Shown: positions 24,774 through 33,689, numbered from the stretch's first letter. The stretch: DNA of 64,000 nucleotides from Aurantimonas sp. HBX-1 (GCF_021391535.1 NZ_CP090066.1:1253501-1317500), one strand, 5' to 3'. Numbers and translations are program-made. Notes: generated by a model not told the origin, from the letters alone.

Positions 24774-25457
24774 TCAGGACACGGTGACGCGGAGGTCGCC
24801 GATGCCGTCGATGTGGCCTTCCAGCACGTCGCCGCGCTTGACGGCGCCGACGCCGGCCGGGGTGCCGGTCATGATGACGTCACCCGGCGCGAGGCGGAAG
24901 AGGCCGGAGAGGTAGGAGATCGATTCCGCCACCTTCCAGATCATCTGGTTGAGGTCGCCGTTCTGGCGGATCTCGCCATTGACCTTGAGCCAGATCGCGC
25001 CGGAATCGGGGTGGCCGATCTCGGAAGCCGGCACCACCGGCGACACCGGCGCGGAGTCCTCGAAGGCTTTGCCGATTTCCCACGGCCGGCCCATCTTCTT
25101 GGCCTCGCCCTGCAGGTCGCGCCGGGTCATGTCGAGGCCGACGGCGTAGCCGTAGACATGCGACAGCGCGTCTTCCACCGGGATGTTCTCGCCGCCCTTC
25201 GACAGGAACACCACCAGCTCGATCTCGTGATGCACGTCGGAGGACATCGACGGGTAGGGGAAGCTGTCGCCGACGATCAGATTGTCAGGGTTTTTCTGGA
25301 AGAAGAAGGGCGGCTCCTTGTCCGGGTCGTGGCCCATCTCGATGGCGTGGTCGGCGTAGTTGCGACCGACGCAATAGACGCGCCGCACCGGGAAGGTGTC
25401 GCCGGAGCCCTGGACGGGCAGCGACGTGGTTTCGGCTGGCGTGAAGACATGTGTCAT
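24774..25457 (-). CDS. Fumarylacetoacetate hydrolase family protein (fumarylpyruvate-hydrolase-like)
   Basis: 227 aa, close to full length for single-domain FAH enzymes. Seen: YCVGRNYADHAIEMG, the metal-binding acidic cluster HHEIELVVFLSKGG, and MTGTPAGVGAVKRGD near the C-terminus. The family cleaves C-C bonds in 3-oxoacids or decarboxylates oxaloacetate. Its resemblance to fumarylpyruvate hydrolases (MIWKVAESISYLSGLF) suggests ring-fission or short oxoacid products. It lies between the CoA ligase and the ABC transporter genes. Confidence 0.85.
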   Translation of the reverse strand: MTHVFTPAETTSLPVQGSGDTFPVRRVYCVGRNYADHAIEMGHDPDKEPPFFFQKNPDNLIVGDSFPYPSMSSDVHHEIELVVFLSKGGENIPVEDALSHVYGYAVGLDMTRRDLQGEAKKMGRPWEIGKAFEDSAPVSPVVPASEIGHPDSGAIWLKVNGEIRQNGDLNQMIWKVAESISYLSGLFRLAPGDVIMTGTPAGVGAVKRGDVLEGHIDGIGDLRVTVS

Positions 25458-25495
25458 CGTTCAGGTATTCCTCTGTGTGAACGGTACGGGAGGGA

Positions 25496-26251
25496 TCAGC
25501 CGCGCGATGCGGCATAGAAATCGACGCGTCGCTCGAGCCAGGCAAGGCTCTCGGCCAGGATGAAGGCCAGCGCGAACAGGACGATGAGGGCGGCCCAGAA
25601 GTGCTCCATCAGGAAGCGCGAGCCGTAGAGTTTGAAGAGCGCGCCGAAGCCGACGATCGACACCAGCAGCTGGCCGATGATCACGCCCTTCACCGCACGG
25701 ATGACGCCGAGGCGGATGCCGGCGAGAATCTCGGGCAGCGCCGCCCAGATGTAGATTCGCCGGAAGGCCTGCCAGCGGCTGGCGCCGAAGCTGTGGGCCA
25801 TCTCGACCAGCGAGGGCGAGATCGAGCGGACGCCGGCGCGGGAATCGAGCACGATGATCCAGATGGCGAAGAGCACGACGGTGAGGATGATCGTCGTTTG
25901 GCCGAGGCCGAACAGGACCATGATCACCGGGACGAGCGCGGTCAGCGGCGCCGACAGGAAGAGGTTCACCCAGGGCAGGAAGATGCGGTCGGCGATGACC
26001 GAGCGCCCCATCAGGATGCCGAGCGGCACGCCGACGCCGATGGCGATGACATTGCCGATGACGAAGGCGTAGGCGGTGACGCCGAGCGCCGACATGAAGG
26101 TCTGGGTCGGCACGATCTCCACCATCCTGACGAGGACGGCCGAGAGCGGCGGCAGCAGGATGGTGATGCCGAGCTGCCCGACGATCTCCCAGAGGATCGC
26201 CCACAATAGCAGCGAGGCGACCATCGGGATGCGGTGTCCGAAGAGGGTCAT
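25496..26251 (-). CDS. ABC transporter permease, NitT/TauT family
   Basis: 251 aa, with about six membrane helices. The permease loop is SLVEMAHSFGASRWQAFRRI, followed by AALPEILAGIRLGVIRAVKG. It is paired with a second permease at 27060, so the importer probably has a heterodimeric channel. It follows the ATPase by 8 bp. Confidence 0.9.
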   Translation of the reverse strand: MTLFGHRIPMVASLLLWAILWEIVGQLGITILLPPLSAVLVRMVEIVPTQTFMSALGVTAYAFVIGNVIAIGVGVPLGILMGRSVIADRIFLPWVNLFLSAPLTALVPVIMVLFGLGQTTIILTVVLFAIWIIVLDSRAGVRSISPSLVEMAHSFGASRWQAFRRIYIWAALPEILAGIRLGVIRAVKGVIIGQLLVSIVGFGALFKLYGSRFLMEHFWAALIVLFALAFILAESLAWLERRVDFYAASRG

Positions 26252-26259
26252 GGCGCGCC

Positions 26260-27063
26260 TCAGTCCAGGTAGGTCTTGAGCGAATGCCAGATGGCATCGA
26301 CCGTATCGAGATAGACCGGGTGGCGGCGGATCGCGTCGGCATCGCCGTCGCGGTTGATCGCCGGCTCGATGATCTCGGCGATGCGGCCGGGCCGCGGCGA
26401 CAGCAGCACGATGCGGTCCGACACGTAGACCGCCTCCTCGATCGAGTGGGTGACGAAGATGAAGGTCTTCTTCTCGTTGGCGACGAGGGTGAGGAGATCC
26501 TCCTGGAACTTGCGGCGGTTCTGCTCGTCGACGGCCGAGAACGGCTCGTCCATCATCAGGACGTCGGCATTGACCGACAGCGCCCGGGCGAGGCCGACGC
26601 GCTGGCGCATGCCGCCCGACAGCTCGTGCGGATATTTCTCCTCGAAGCCGGCGAGGCCGACCTGCTGGATGTAGCGGCGCGAGACGTCCTCGCGCTCGGC
26701 CCGCGGCGTGCCGCGCAGTTCGAGGCCGAAGGCGACGTTGCGCAGCACCGTCGCCCAGGGCATCAGCGCGAAGTCCTGGAAAACGAAGGCCCGCTCCGGC
26801 CCCGGACCGGAGACCGGCCTGCCGTTGACCAGCACCTCGCCCGAGGTCGCCGGCAACAGGCCGGCGATGATCTTGAGCAGGGTGGTCTTGCCGCAGCCCG
26901 AGGGGCCGAGCAGCGAGGTCAGCTGACCGCGCGGGAAATCGACGCTGACATTCTCCAGCGCCTGGACGTTGCCGGCATAACGCTTGTTGACATTGCGCAC
27001 GGCGACGATGGAGTCGGTCACCGGGGACGGCGCGGCGAAGGCATGTTGGGCGATGGCGTTCAC
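26260..27063 (-). CDS. ABC transporter ATPase, NitT/TauT family
   Basis: 267 aa. Walker A is LLGPSGCGKTTLL, the signature is LSGGMRQRVGLARAL, Walker B is VLMMDEPFSAVD and the switch His is in FVTHSIEEAVY. The start is taken as GTG 27063 because it overlaps the TGA of the upstream permease (GTGA) and the frame has no better ATG nearby. Confidence 0.9.
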   Translation of the reverse strand: MNAIAQHAFAAPSPVTDSIVAVRNVNKRYAGNVQALENVSVDFPRGQLTSLLGPSGCGKTTLLKIIAGLLPATSGEVLVNGRPVSGPGPERAFVFQDFALMPWATVLRNVAFGLELRGTPRAEREDVSRRYIQQVGLAGFEEKYPHELSGGMRQRVGLARALSVNADVLMMDEPFSAVDEQNRRKFQEDLLTLVANEKKTFIFVTHSIEEAVYVSDRIVLLSPRPGRIAEIIEPAINRDGDADAIRRHPVYLDTVDAIWHSLKTYLD

Positions 27064-27941
27064 GCTGTGGCTCGCTTCTCGGGTCGGAAGATCGTGACCT
27101 CGACGCGCTCGATCAGTTCGATGAAGAGCACGGAGAACACGATGATGGACAGGATCGCGGCGTACATGGCCGGGTAGTCCGCGATGGAACGGCTGTAGCT
27201 GATCAGGTCGCCCACGCCGGTCGGCGTGATCAGGAGTTCGGCAAGGATCGCGCCGATGAAGCCGGAGGCGCAGCCGAGGCGCAGCCCCGCGAAGATCACC
27301 GGGCTGGCCGCCGGCAGGATGATCCGCGTGATCACCTTTCGCCGCGGCGCCAGGAAGGACCGTCCCATCTCGACCAGCGAGGCCGGGGTGTGGCGGACGG
27401 CGGCGAAGGAGTTCAGGACGATCACCGGCATCGCCATGATGCAGACGACGATGGTCTTGGACGTCAGGCCGATGCCGTAGGCGAAGACGATCAGCGGGAT
27501 GAGCGCCGCCAGCGGCGCCGCCTGGGCGACGATGAAGATCGGCGAGGCGAACCATTCGGCCTTGGTGTTCAGGCCCATCGAGACGCCGATGGCAACGCCG
27601 AGCAGGGCGGAGATGACGAGACCGAGCAGCAGCGGCTGCAGGGTGATGGCGAAGGCCGCGACGAGCGAGCCGTCAGCGAGCATGCCCCAGAAGGCCGCCA
27701 TGGTTTCGGTGAAGGTCGGGAAGGCCGGGCTGATCGGAACCAGCGCCGCCCATTGCCACGCAATGCAGAAGATCGCGACCGAGATGAACCGCAGCGTCAG
27801 CGGATGGCTCAGGAATGCGGTGCCCTTGTTCGGCTGGCGCTCGCGAAGGGCGCCGGGGACCCGGTCAGGCCCGAACGGGAAGAACCGGGAGAAGCGGAGC
27901 CCGGTGGGCTCCGCTTCGAGATTGGCGCGCTGCTCAGCCAC
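27060..27941 (-). CDS. ABC transporter permease, NitT/TauT family
   Basis: 293 aa. Six membrane segments follow a roughly 40-residue cytoplasmic N-terminus. The loop SLVEMGRSFLAPRRKVITRI precedes LPAASPVIFAGLRLG. The start is inferred as GTG 27941, overlapping the binding-protein stop by 8 bp. The open frame extends further, but that stretch is antisense-like overlap with the binding-protein gene. Confidence 0.87.
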   Translation of the reverse strand: MAEQRANLEAEPTGLRFSRFFPFGPDRVPGALRERQPNKGTAFLSHPLTLRFISVAIFCIAWQWAALVPISPAFPTFTETMAAFWGMLADGSLVAAFAITLQPLLLGLVISALLGVAIGVSMGLNTKAEWFASPIFIVAQAAPLAALIPLIVFAYGIGLTSKTIVVCIMAMPVIVLNSFAAVRHTPASLVEMGRSFLAPRRKVITRIILPAASPVIFAGLRLGCASGFIGAILAELLITPTGVGDLISYSRSIADYPAMYAAILSIIVFSVLFIELIERVEVTIFRPEKRATA

Positions 27942-28926
27942 CGATCTTCGCCTTTGCGGCCTCGATCGGGGCGAGGTTCCAGAAATCCTCGACCTTGAGG
28001 CTGTCGGCCGGACCTTCCATCTGCCCGGACGTGACATAGAAGTCGAAGTCGGCGCGGGCGATGTCCTCGCTGGCGCCTTCCGGGTTCCACAGGCCGGCCT
28101 CGACGCCCTCGGCGTAATACGCGTCGACTTCGGCGAGAATCTCGGCCGGCTGGTCGGAGAGGAGGTTGCGGGCTGCCCGCTCCTTCTCGACGATAGTCGG
28201 ATCGGCGTTGATCTCCTTCCACAGCTTGAGCAGTTCCTCGGTCAGGATCGCCGCGGATTCCGGGTTCTCCTCGACCCACTTCTCGTTGGCGAAGAGGATC
28301 TCGTCGGACACCTTGTCCTCGATGCCGGGCAGGACGTGGAACTTGTCCGGCGCCTGCTTGAGCAAGAGGTTCTTGTTCGACAGGTCGACGATGGTCGCCT
28401 TGATGGTGCCGTTGAGCATCGCCACGATGCGGTTCTCGGATCCGGGCACGTAGGAACGCTGGCCGAACTCGATGCCCTCGCGCTCGGCGACGACGTTGCC
28501 GTAGGCTTCGGTGGCGGTACCGCGGGCATGGAAGGTGAAGGGCTCGCCGTCGAGGTCCTTCCAGCTCTTGTATTCGGTGGAGACCACCGGGAAGAACACC
28601 AGCGACGAGATCTGGAAGATGTTGCGCAGCGGGACCTTGGTCTTCTGGATGATCGAGTAGGGCGTGCCGATGCCGACGTCGGCCTGGCCGCTGATGATCG
28701 CCTGGATCGCCAGCTCCTCCTCCGCGAAGGACGTCAGCTCATAGTCGAGTCCCCGGTCCTTCGCCCGCTCAAGGGCGATCAGGAAGCCGAGCGTCTCCAC
28801 CGATGCCACGTCGCCGAGGGCGACGCGGACGGTCTCCTGCGCGCTGGCGACCTGGGTGCCGAAGCCGATCGCCGCAGCGACGAGCCCGGCGGCGAGCGTG
28901 CCCGCCATCTTGGTCCACACTGTCAT
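27934..28926 (-). CDS. ABC transporter substrate-binding protein (NMT1/NitT/TauT type)
   Basis: 330 aa. A signal peptide ends near residue 29 (QVASAQ). Seen: TVRVALGDVASVETLG and AEEELAIQAIISGQADVGIGTP, typical of nitrate/sulfonate/thiamine-precursor binding proteins. It is the first gene of the importer and is preceded by GGGAGGAATAG. The ligand is unknown; the enzymes downstream point to a small organic acid. Confidence 0.87.
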   Translation of the reverse strand: MTVWTKMAGTLAAGLVAAAIGFGTQVASAQETVRVALGDVASVETLGFLIALERAKDRGLDYELTSFAEEELAIQAIISGQADVGIGTPYSIIQKTKVPLRNIFQISSLVFFPVVSTEYKSWKDLDGEPFTFHARGTATEAYGNVVAEREGIEFGQRSYVPGSENRIVAMLNGTIKATIVDLSNKNLLLKQAPDKFHVLPGIEDKVSDEILFANEKWVEENPESAAILTEELLKLWKEINADPTIVEKERAARNLLSDQPAEILAEVDAYYAEGVEAGLWNPEGASEDIARADFDFYVTSGQMEGPADSLKVEDFWNLAPIEAAKAKIGG

Positions 28927-29002
28927 CTATTCCTCCCGATTGGCATTGTCTTGTTGATTGCCGCACGAGGTGCAGCACCGGTCGCTTCGGACCAATCTCT
29001 TG

Positions 29003-29017
29003 CCAATGGCGTATTGG
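29003..29017. promoter_or_regulatory. Candidate operator of the divergent GntR regulator
   Basis: The inverted repeat CCAAT-GGCGT-ATTGG lies in the 109-bp gap between the ABC operon and its regulator. A further ACCAAT copy is at 28991-28996 and an ATTGG at 28939-28943. Short palindromes of this kind suit GntR/FadR-type dimers. Binding is inferred. Confidence 0.45.
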
Positions 29018-29035
29018 TTAAGGCATAAGAACGGA

Positions 29036-29809
29036 ATGATCAAGATGGAAGATGACGAGAAGGGCGGTGCCGGTGCGACGATGCTGATCCGTGGCGCCGA
29101 GGTGCTGGAAGCCGATACGCTGGTGCGCGACGGCGGCCAGAGCGCGCTCGTGCAGTTGCGCGCCTATCTCGGGCAGCGGGAGTTCGCCCCCAACACCCGC
29201 CTGCCGCCCGAACGCGAACTGGCGGAGATCGTCGGGGTGTCGCGCGGCGACCTGCGCAAGGCGCTGGCGGTGCTCGAAGAGCAGGGCGAGTTGTGGCGCC
29301 ATGTCGGCAAGGGCACGTTCATCGGCGCGCGCCCCGTTGCCGAGATCGCCACGGTCACGGCGATCGCCGACCAGACCAGCCCGGCGGAAGTGATGCGGGC
29401 GCGCCTGGTGATCGAGCCGGAACTCGCGCGGGAGGCCGCGCTGCATGCGACCAGCGACGACATCAGGGTGCTGAGGCTCTGTGCCGACGGCGCCCGTCAT
29501 GCCGAGACGTGGCGGCAATACGAGAACTGGGACAACCGCCTGCATCGGGCCATCGCCGAGGCTGGCCGGAACGCTCTGCTGCTGTCGGTCTTCGACACGA
29601 TGAACGCGGTGCGCCGCACCGTCGTCTGGGGCCGGCTGCGCAACGACCGCCTGCTGCCGCCGCCCGACCATCACAGCTTTGCCGACCACGATGCCATCGT
29701 CGATGCCATCGCGGAGCGCAACCTCGCGGCGGCCGCGGCCCAGATGCGCCTGCACCTCCAGCGGGTCCAGACCAACCTGATCGAGCGCCACAAGGTGGCC
29801 GAGGAATAG
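29036..29809 (+). CDS. GntR-family regulator, FadR subfamily
   Basis: 257 aa. The winged helix is at about 20-90 (LPPERELAEIVGVSRGDLRKAL, GKGTFIG). The all-helical FCD ligand domain follows, with metal-binding His candidates (DNRLHRAIAEAGRN, DHDAIVDAI, MRLHLQRV). Divergence from the ABC/CoA-ligase operon makes it the likely repressor of that operon, with induction by the substrate or a product. The ATG at 29036 is chosen; ATG 29045 is possible. Confidence 0.88.
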   Translation: MIKMEDDEKGGAGATMLIRGAEVLEADTLVRDGGQSALVQLRAYLGQREFAPNTRLPPERELAEIVGVSRGDLRKALAVLEEQGELWRHVGKGTFIGARPVAEIATVTAIADQTSPAEVMRARLVIEPELAREAALHATSDDIRVLRLCADGARHAETWRQYENWDNRLHRAIAEAGRNALLLSVFDTMNAVRRTVVWGRLRNDRLLPPPDHHSFADHDAIVDAIAERNLAAAAAQMRLHLQRVQTNLIERHKVAEE

Positions 29810-29825
29810 CCGCTTCGGTCAGGAA

Positions 29826-29839
29826 TTGGATCAGATCAA
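29826..29839. promoter_or_regulatory. Imperfect FNR/FixK-like box upstream of ferredoxin reductase
   Basis: TTGG-ATCAGA-TCAA differs by one base from the TTGA-N6-TCAA consensus. It lies 110 bp before the ferredoxin reductase start. Weak on its own, but two perfect boxes occur within 5 kb. Confidence 0.3.
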
Positions 29840-29948
29840 TCGTGGATTGGTCAGAGGTCCGTCCGAGACGGGTCGACGGGCTCTCCCGGCCTCTCGTGGC
29901 CGCGCCAAACAGGCTATCGTCGGTGATCTCCCACTGATTCGGATCAGC

Positions 29949-31199
29949 ATGAACACGTCCAGCACCAGCGACGCGGGTGTCGTCATCGCCGGCGGCGGCC
30001 AGGCGGGGTTCCAGGTCGCCGCGAGTCTCCGGCAGCTCGGATTTGCCGGCCCGGTGACGATCATCGCCGCCGAGGACCGGCTGCCTTACCAGCGGCCGCC
30101 CCTGTCGAAGACCTACATCAAGACCGACGCCGGCTTCGACAGCCTGCTGATCCGGCCGGAAAGCTTCTACGCCAAGAACGATATCATCGTGCGGATGGGC
30201 CAGGCCGTCGCCTCGATCGACCGGCAGGCGTCGATGGTCATGCTGGATTCGGGCGAGGCGCTTTCCTACCGCCATCTCGTGCTCGCCACCGGGGCGGCCA
30301 ATCGCGCGCTTGCCGTCGAGGGTGCGACGCTGCCGGGGGTGCATGGGCTGCGGACGGCGGCCGATGCGGAGGCGCTGCGCGCGGCCGTCGGCGCGGCGCA
30401 GCGGCTGGTCATAGTCGGCGGCGGCTTCATCGGGCTCGAGGTGGCCGCGGCGGTGCGCTCGCTCGGCAAGGATGTCGTGCTGATCGAGGCGGCGGACCGG
30501 CTGATGGGACGGACGGTCTCGCGCCCCGTCTCGGCCTTCTTCCTCGACCAGCACCGGGCCATGGGAACCGAGATCCGGCTGCAGACGGCCCTCGCGGCGG
30601 TGGTCGGCGGGGCGCGGGCCGAAGGCGTGCTTCTGGCGGACGGCACGACGGTCGCCGCCGACATCGTGCTGATCGCCGCGGGTGTCGTGCCGGAGGACCG
30701 GCTGGCGCGTGACGCCGGGCTCGCCACCGACAACGGCATCGTCGTGGATGCCTACATGACGACGGCCGACCCGCGGATCTTCGCAATCGGCGATTGCGCG
30801 GTGTTCGAGAGCCCCTTCACCGACCGGCCGGTCCGGCTGGAATCGGTGCAGAACGCGGTCGACCAGGCGAAGACCGTGGCGGCCCGGATCGTCGGGCCGG
30901 GCGAGCCCTACCGCAGCGTGCCGTGGTTCTGGAGCGACCAGGGGCCCTACAAGCTGCAGGTCGTCGGGCTGACGGCTGGCGCCGACCACGTCGAGCTCGC
31001 GCAGCTCGGCGAGGCTGACCGACTCATCGCCTATTGCTTCCGGGCAGACCGGCTGCTCGGCATCGAGACGGTGAACCGCCCGGGCGAGCACATGCTGGGC
31101 CGCCGCATCCTCGGGCAGGATCTGACGATCGCCCGGGCCGAGGTGGCGCGGCACGATTTCGACCTCAAGGCGCATGTTGCAAGCCTCTCCGGCGGCTGA
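29949..31199 (+). CDS. NAD(P)H-dependent ferredoxin/rubredoxin reductase, FAD-dependent
   Basis: 416 aa. The FAD-binding start is VVIAGGGQAGFQVAASL, the NAD(P) fold is LVIVGGGFIGLEVAAAV, and the second FAD motif is IFAIGDCAVFES. The C-terminal reductase domain is present (WFWSDQGPYKLQVVGL). This is the class that reduces ferredoxins for P450s and ring-hydroxylating oxygenases (rhodocoxin/putidaredoxin reductase-like). No ferredoxin or oxygenase lies nearby, so its partner is elsewhere. Confidence 0.9.
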   Translation: MNTSSTSDAGVVIAGGGQAGFQVAASLRQLGFAGPVTIIAAEDRLPYQRPPLSKTYIKTDAGFDSLLIRPESFYAKNDIIVRMGQAVASIDRQASMVMLDSGEALSYRHLVLATGAANRALAVEGATLPGVHGLRTAADAEALRAAVGAAQRLVIVGGGFIGLEVAAAVRSLGKDVVLIEAADRLMGRTVSRPVSAFFLDQHRAMGTEIRLQTALAAVVGGARAEGVLLADGTTVAADIVLIAAGVVPEDRLARDAGLATDNGIVVDAYMTTADPRIFAIGDCAVFESPFTDRPVRLESVQNAVDQAKTVAARIVGPGEPYRSVPWFWSDQGPYKLQVVGLTAGADHVELAQLGEADRLIAYCFRADRLLGIETVNRPGEHMLGRRILGQDLTIARAEVARHDFDLKAHVASLSGG

Positions 31200-31266
31200 T
31201 CGGCCTGATCGGCGGCGGCGGGGCCGACCAGCCGCGGCGCCTGCTTGGGCCCGGGCGTGCCGCCGA

Positions 31267-31280
31267 TTGATCCCGATCAA
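31267..31280. promoter_or_regulatory. Perfect FNR/FixK-type box
   Basis: TTGAT-CCCG-ATCAA matches the FNR/FixK/Anr consensus exactly. It is centred 110 bp before the ATG of the small protein at 31384, a distance compatible with a class II promoter and a short leader. This suggests induction under low oxygen. Confidence 0.65.
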
Positions 31281-31383
31281 GGCCGGCGACGCGGCATTGC
31301 CGCTTGATGCCCCTGCCGCCTGAAGCCGGGCCGCCGCGCGCCGCGACGCGCTCCGGCAAGCAGCGCCACACGGGAGAAGCAGG

Positions 31384-31788
31384 ATGTCGTCGCCAGCCAA
31401 CACCAAAGCCGCCTCGCAATTGACGCCCAGTTTCCGGCACGTCCGCCTGGAGCTGGCGCGCGAGAAGGGGCATCCCGACGGCGACAGGGACCACGGCTAC
31501 GACCTCGTCGTGCCCCTCGACGCCGAGGGAAGGCTGGATGCGGCCGAATGGAAGGCGCATCAGTCCGCCTGTCGCGTGCGGCGCTTCCTGCAGGGGCAGA
31601 CCGACGTGGTGGGCCGGCTGCGCCGCAAGCCCGGCGGGACCTGGTTCTTCGACTACGAGGAGGGGGAGGGCGACGACGAGATCGGCTTCCGCCTCGGCGA
31701 GGAACGCTTCGTGCAGGGCGAATACGTGTCGATCCGCAGCGGCGACGCCATGCACACCTATCAGGTGAAGCTGGTCGAGCGGCTCTGA
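31384..31788 (+). CDS. Conserved small soluble protein, likely oxygen-regulated
   Basis: 134 aa, not recognised. There is no signal peptide or membrane helix. It is charged, with an acidic patch (DYEEGEGDDEIGF) and the segments FRHVRLELAREKGHP, GYDLVVPLDAEGRLD and RRFLQGQTDVVGRLRRKPGG. The ATG at 31384 follows CGGGAGAAGCAGG. The perfect FNR-type box upstream is its best functional clue. Confidence 0.75.
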   Translation: MSSPANTKAASQLTPSFRHVRLELAREKGHPDGDRDHGYDLVVPLDAEGRLDAAEWKAHQSACRVRRFLQGQTDVVGRLRRKPGGTWFFDYEEGEGDDEIGFRLGEERFVQGEYVSIRSGDAMHTYQVKLVERL

Positions 31789-31932
31789 GCGGTCGGTCCG
31801 AGCATCCTCGCCCGCCGTCATCGACCGGCCATTGGCCCCGGTTCGCAGCTGCGATCGGCGATCGCGGTTGAGATGGCCGCGACGATCGTGATCTAAGTCG
31901 CGCCAGGGCGAGGAGATTCTGGAACTGATGGC

Positions 31933-32700
31933 GTGAGCGGCTATTCGACGATCCGGATCGATACCGACGCGGAGGGCGTCGCTACCCTGACCTTGGCGCG
32001 ACCGGAGCGCCACAACGCCATGGACGCGGCGATGATCGGCGAACTCGCCGATGCCGCGGCGGCCCTCGGCGCCGACGACGCCGTGCGGGTGGTAGTCCTC
32101 ACCGGCGAAGGGCGCAGCTTCTGCGCCGGGGCCGATCTCAACTGGATGAAGGCGCAGTTAGCCGCGCCGCGGGCGGCCCGCGTCGCCGAGGCCGAGAAGC
32201 TGGCGCGCATGCTGAAGGCACTCAACGAACTGCCGAAGCCGCTGGTCGGGCGCATCCAGGGCCAGGCATTCGGCGGCGGGCTCGGGCTGATCGCCGTCTG
32301 CGACGTCGCCATCGGCAGCCTGGCATCGCGCTTCGGTTTCACGGAGACGCGCCTCGGCCTGATTCCGGCGACCATTTCGCCCTATGTGGTCGTTCGGATG
32401 GGCGAGGGCCGGGCGCGGCTGGTGTTCATGTCGGGCCGGCGGTTCGGCGCGGCGGAGGCCCGCGAACTGGAGCTTCTCGCACGGGCGGTGACCGAGGACG
32501 AACTCGACGCGGCCGTCGCGGCGGAGGTGACGCCGTATCTCGCCTGCGCGCCGGAGGCGGTCGCCGCGGCGAAGGCGCTCGTGCGCTCGCTCGGCCCTGT
32601 CATCGACGAGCAGACGATCGCCGTGACGGCCAGCCGGCTCGCCGATTGCTGGGAAGGCGAGGCGGCGCGCAGCCGGATCTCGGCGTTTCTCAACGGCTGA
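31933..32700 (+). CDS. Enoyl-CoA hydratase/isomerase family protein (crotonase)
   Basis: 255 aa. Crotonase-fold motifs: ATLTLARPERHNAMDAAM, the oxyanion-hole segments FCAGADLNWM and GQAFGGGLGLIAVCD, then FTETRLGLIPATISPYVV. It resembles methylglutaconyl-CoA hydratases of leucine breakdown, but no other leucine genes are near. The start is GTG 31933, because the ATG just upstream hits a stop after one codon. Confidence 0.87.
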   Translation: MSGYSTIRIDTDAEGVATLTLARPERHNAMDAAMIGELADAAAALGADDAVRVVVLTGEGRSFCAGADLNWMKAQLAAPRAARVAEAEKLARMLKALNELPKPLVGRIQGQAFGGGLGLIAVCDVAIGSLASRFGFTETRLGLIPATISPYVVVRMGEGRARLVFMSGRRFGAAEARELELLARAVTEDELDAAVAAEVTPYLACAPEAVAAAKALVRSLGPVIDEQTIAVTASRLADCWEGEAARSRISAFLNG

Positions 32701-32863
32701 GGGCCCCCGCCGCGGGATGGGTGGCCGAGGGACGATTGCCGCCGCCGCCACTTCCCCGACGCACTGACACCGCGATCCGCCGCTGGAGCATCGGCGACGG
32801 CTGTTTCCCGCATTGCCTGGAAACCATAGTCGACGATGGATCTGGTCTTCACGTCTTCGGCAA

Positions 32864-32892
32864 TTGACAGTCTTCTCAAGTCGGAACTAGAT
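32864..32892 (+). promoter_or_regulatory. Candidate sigma-70 promoter of the L,D-transpeptidase gene
   Basis: TTGACA and CTAGAT are separated by 17 bases, with the gene start about 46 bp downstream. Just after it, a 7-bp inverted repeat (TTTTTGC and GCAAAAA, 32894-32908) may be an operator or a leader hairpin. Confidence 0.5.
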
Positions 32893-32937
32893 TTTTTTGC
32901 GGCAAAAAGACGTCTAATTCTGGTTGGAGTCTGCGTT

Positions 32938-33366
32938 ATGAAGAACATCCTGGCTGCCGCCCTGCTGCTTGCGGCAATGACGATCCTCGGCGTCTCGGAT
33001 GCCGCCGCCGGCCTCGTGGCGAAGATCGATATTTCCAGTCAGACCATGACGGTTATTCAGAACGGCAAGGTTGCCTATCGCTGGCCCGTGTCGACGGCGC
33101 GCAAAGGCTACGTCACGCCGACCGGCAGCTGGCGGGCAAAGCGCATGCACCGGATGTGGTACTCGCGCAAATACGACATGTCGCCGATGCCCTATTCGGT
33201 CTTCTACCACCGCGGCTATGCCATCCACGGCACCGGCGCCGTCAGCCGCCTCGGCAGGCCGGCTTCGCACGGTTGCGTCCGCCTGCATACGGCGAACGCC
33301 AAGACGTTCTACTCGCTGGTCCGCAAGTTCGGCATGGGCAATACCCGCGTCGTCGTCCAGCGCTAG
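32938..33366 (+). CDS. L,D-transpeptidase (YkuD domain), exported
   Basis: 142 aa. A signal peptide (MKNILAAALLLAAMTILGVS) is followed by one YkuD domain with the catalytic motif SHGCVRL near residue 114 and upstream YAIHGTGAVSRLG. Such enzymes make 3-3 peptidoglycan cross-links or link proteins to peptidoglycan in the periplasm. Small single-domain forms are numerous in rhizobia. Confidence 0.9.
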   Translation: MKNILAAALLLAAMTILGVSDAAAGLVAKIDISSQTMTVIQNGKVAYRWPVSTARKGYVTPTGSWRAKRMHRMWYSRKYDMSPMPYSVFYHRGYAIHGTGAVSRLGRPASHGCVRLHTANAKTFYSLVRKFGMGNTRVVVQR

Positions 33367-33439
33367 GCCATAGTTCGCCACCGGCGACGGAGCCTTGCGG
33401 CGCGCCGGGCGTCAACGCCAGGAGGGAGGCGCCGTCGCC

Positions 33440-33664
33440 TCAGGGCGCGGGCCGCACCACCCGCTCGGCGAGGGGCGCGCCCTGCGGCCGCGCCACCACC
33501 ACCGTCACCCTGTGGCCCATTCGCCGGACCCGGTCGGCATCCCGCACCGCCGCCCGCAGCGCATCGACGCGCCGGTCGAACGTGCCGTGCGGGATGTGGC
33601 AGAACGAGATCGTCCAGCACCTGCCGAGCGGCTCGACATTATAGCTGAGGTCCGAGGTATGCAT
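33440..33664 (-). CDS. Small DUF2188-like protein
   Basis: 74 aa. The pattern YNVEPLGRCWTISFCH, then alternating helix (DRRVDALRAAVRDADRVR) and strand (HRVTVVVARPQG), resembles DUF2188-type small proteins. The ATG at 33664 has a good GGGAGG site 6 bases upstream. Function unknown. It follows the universal stress protein gene by 25 bp on the same strand and may share its transcript. Confidence 0.65.
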   Translation of the reverse strand: MHTSDLSYNVEPLGRCWTISFCHIPHGTFDRRVDALRAAVRDADRVRRMGHRVTVVVARPQGAPLAERVVRPAP

Positions 33665-33689
33665 GGTGATGCCTCCCGTACTGTCCGCC

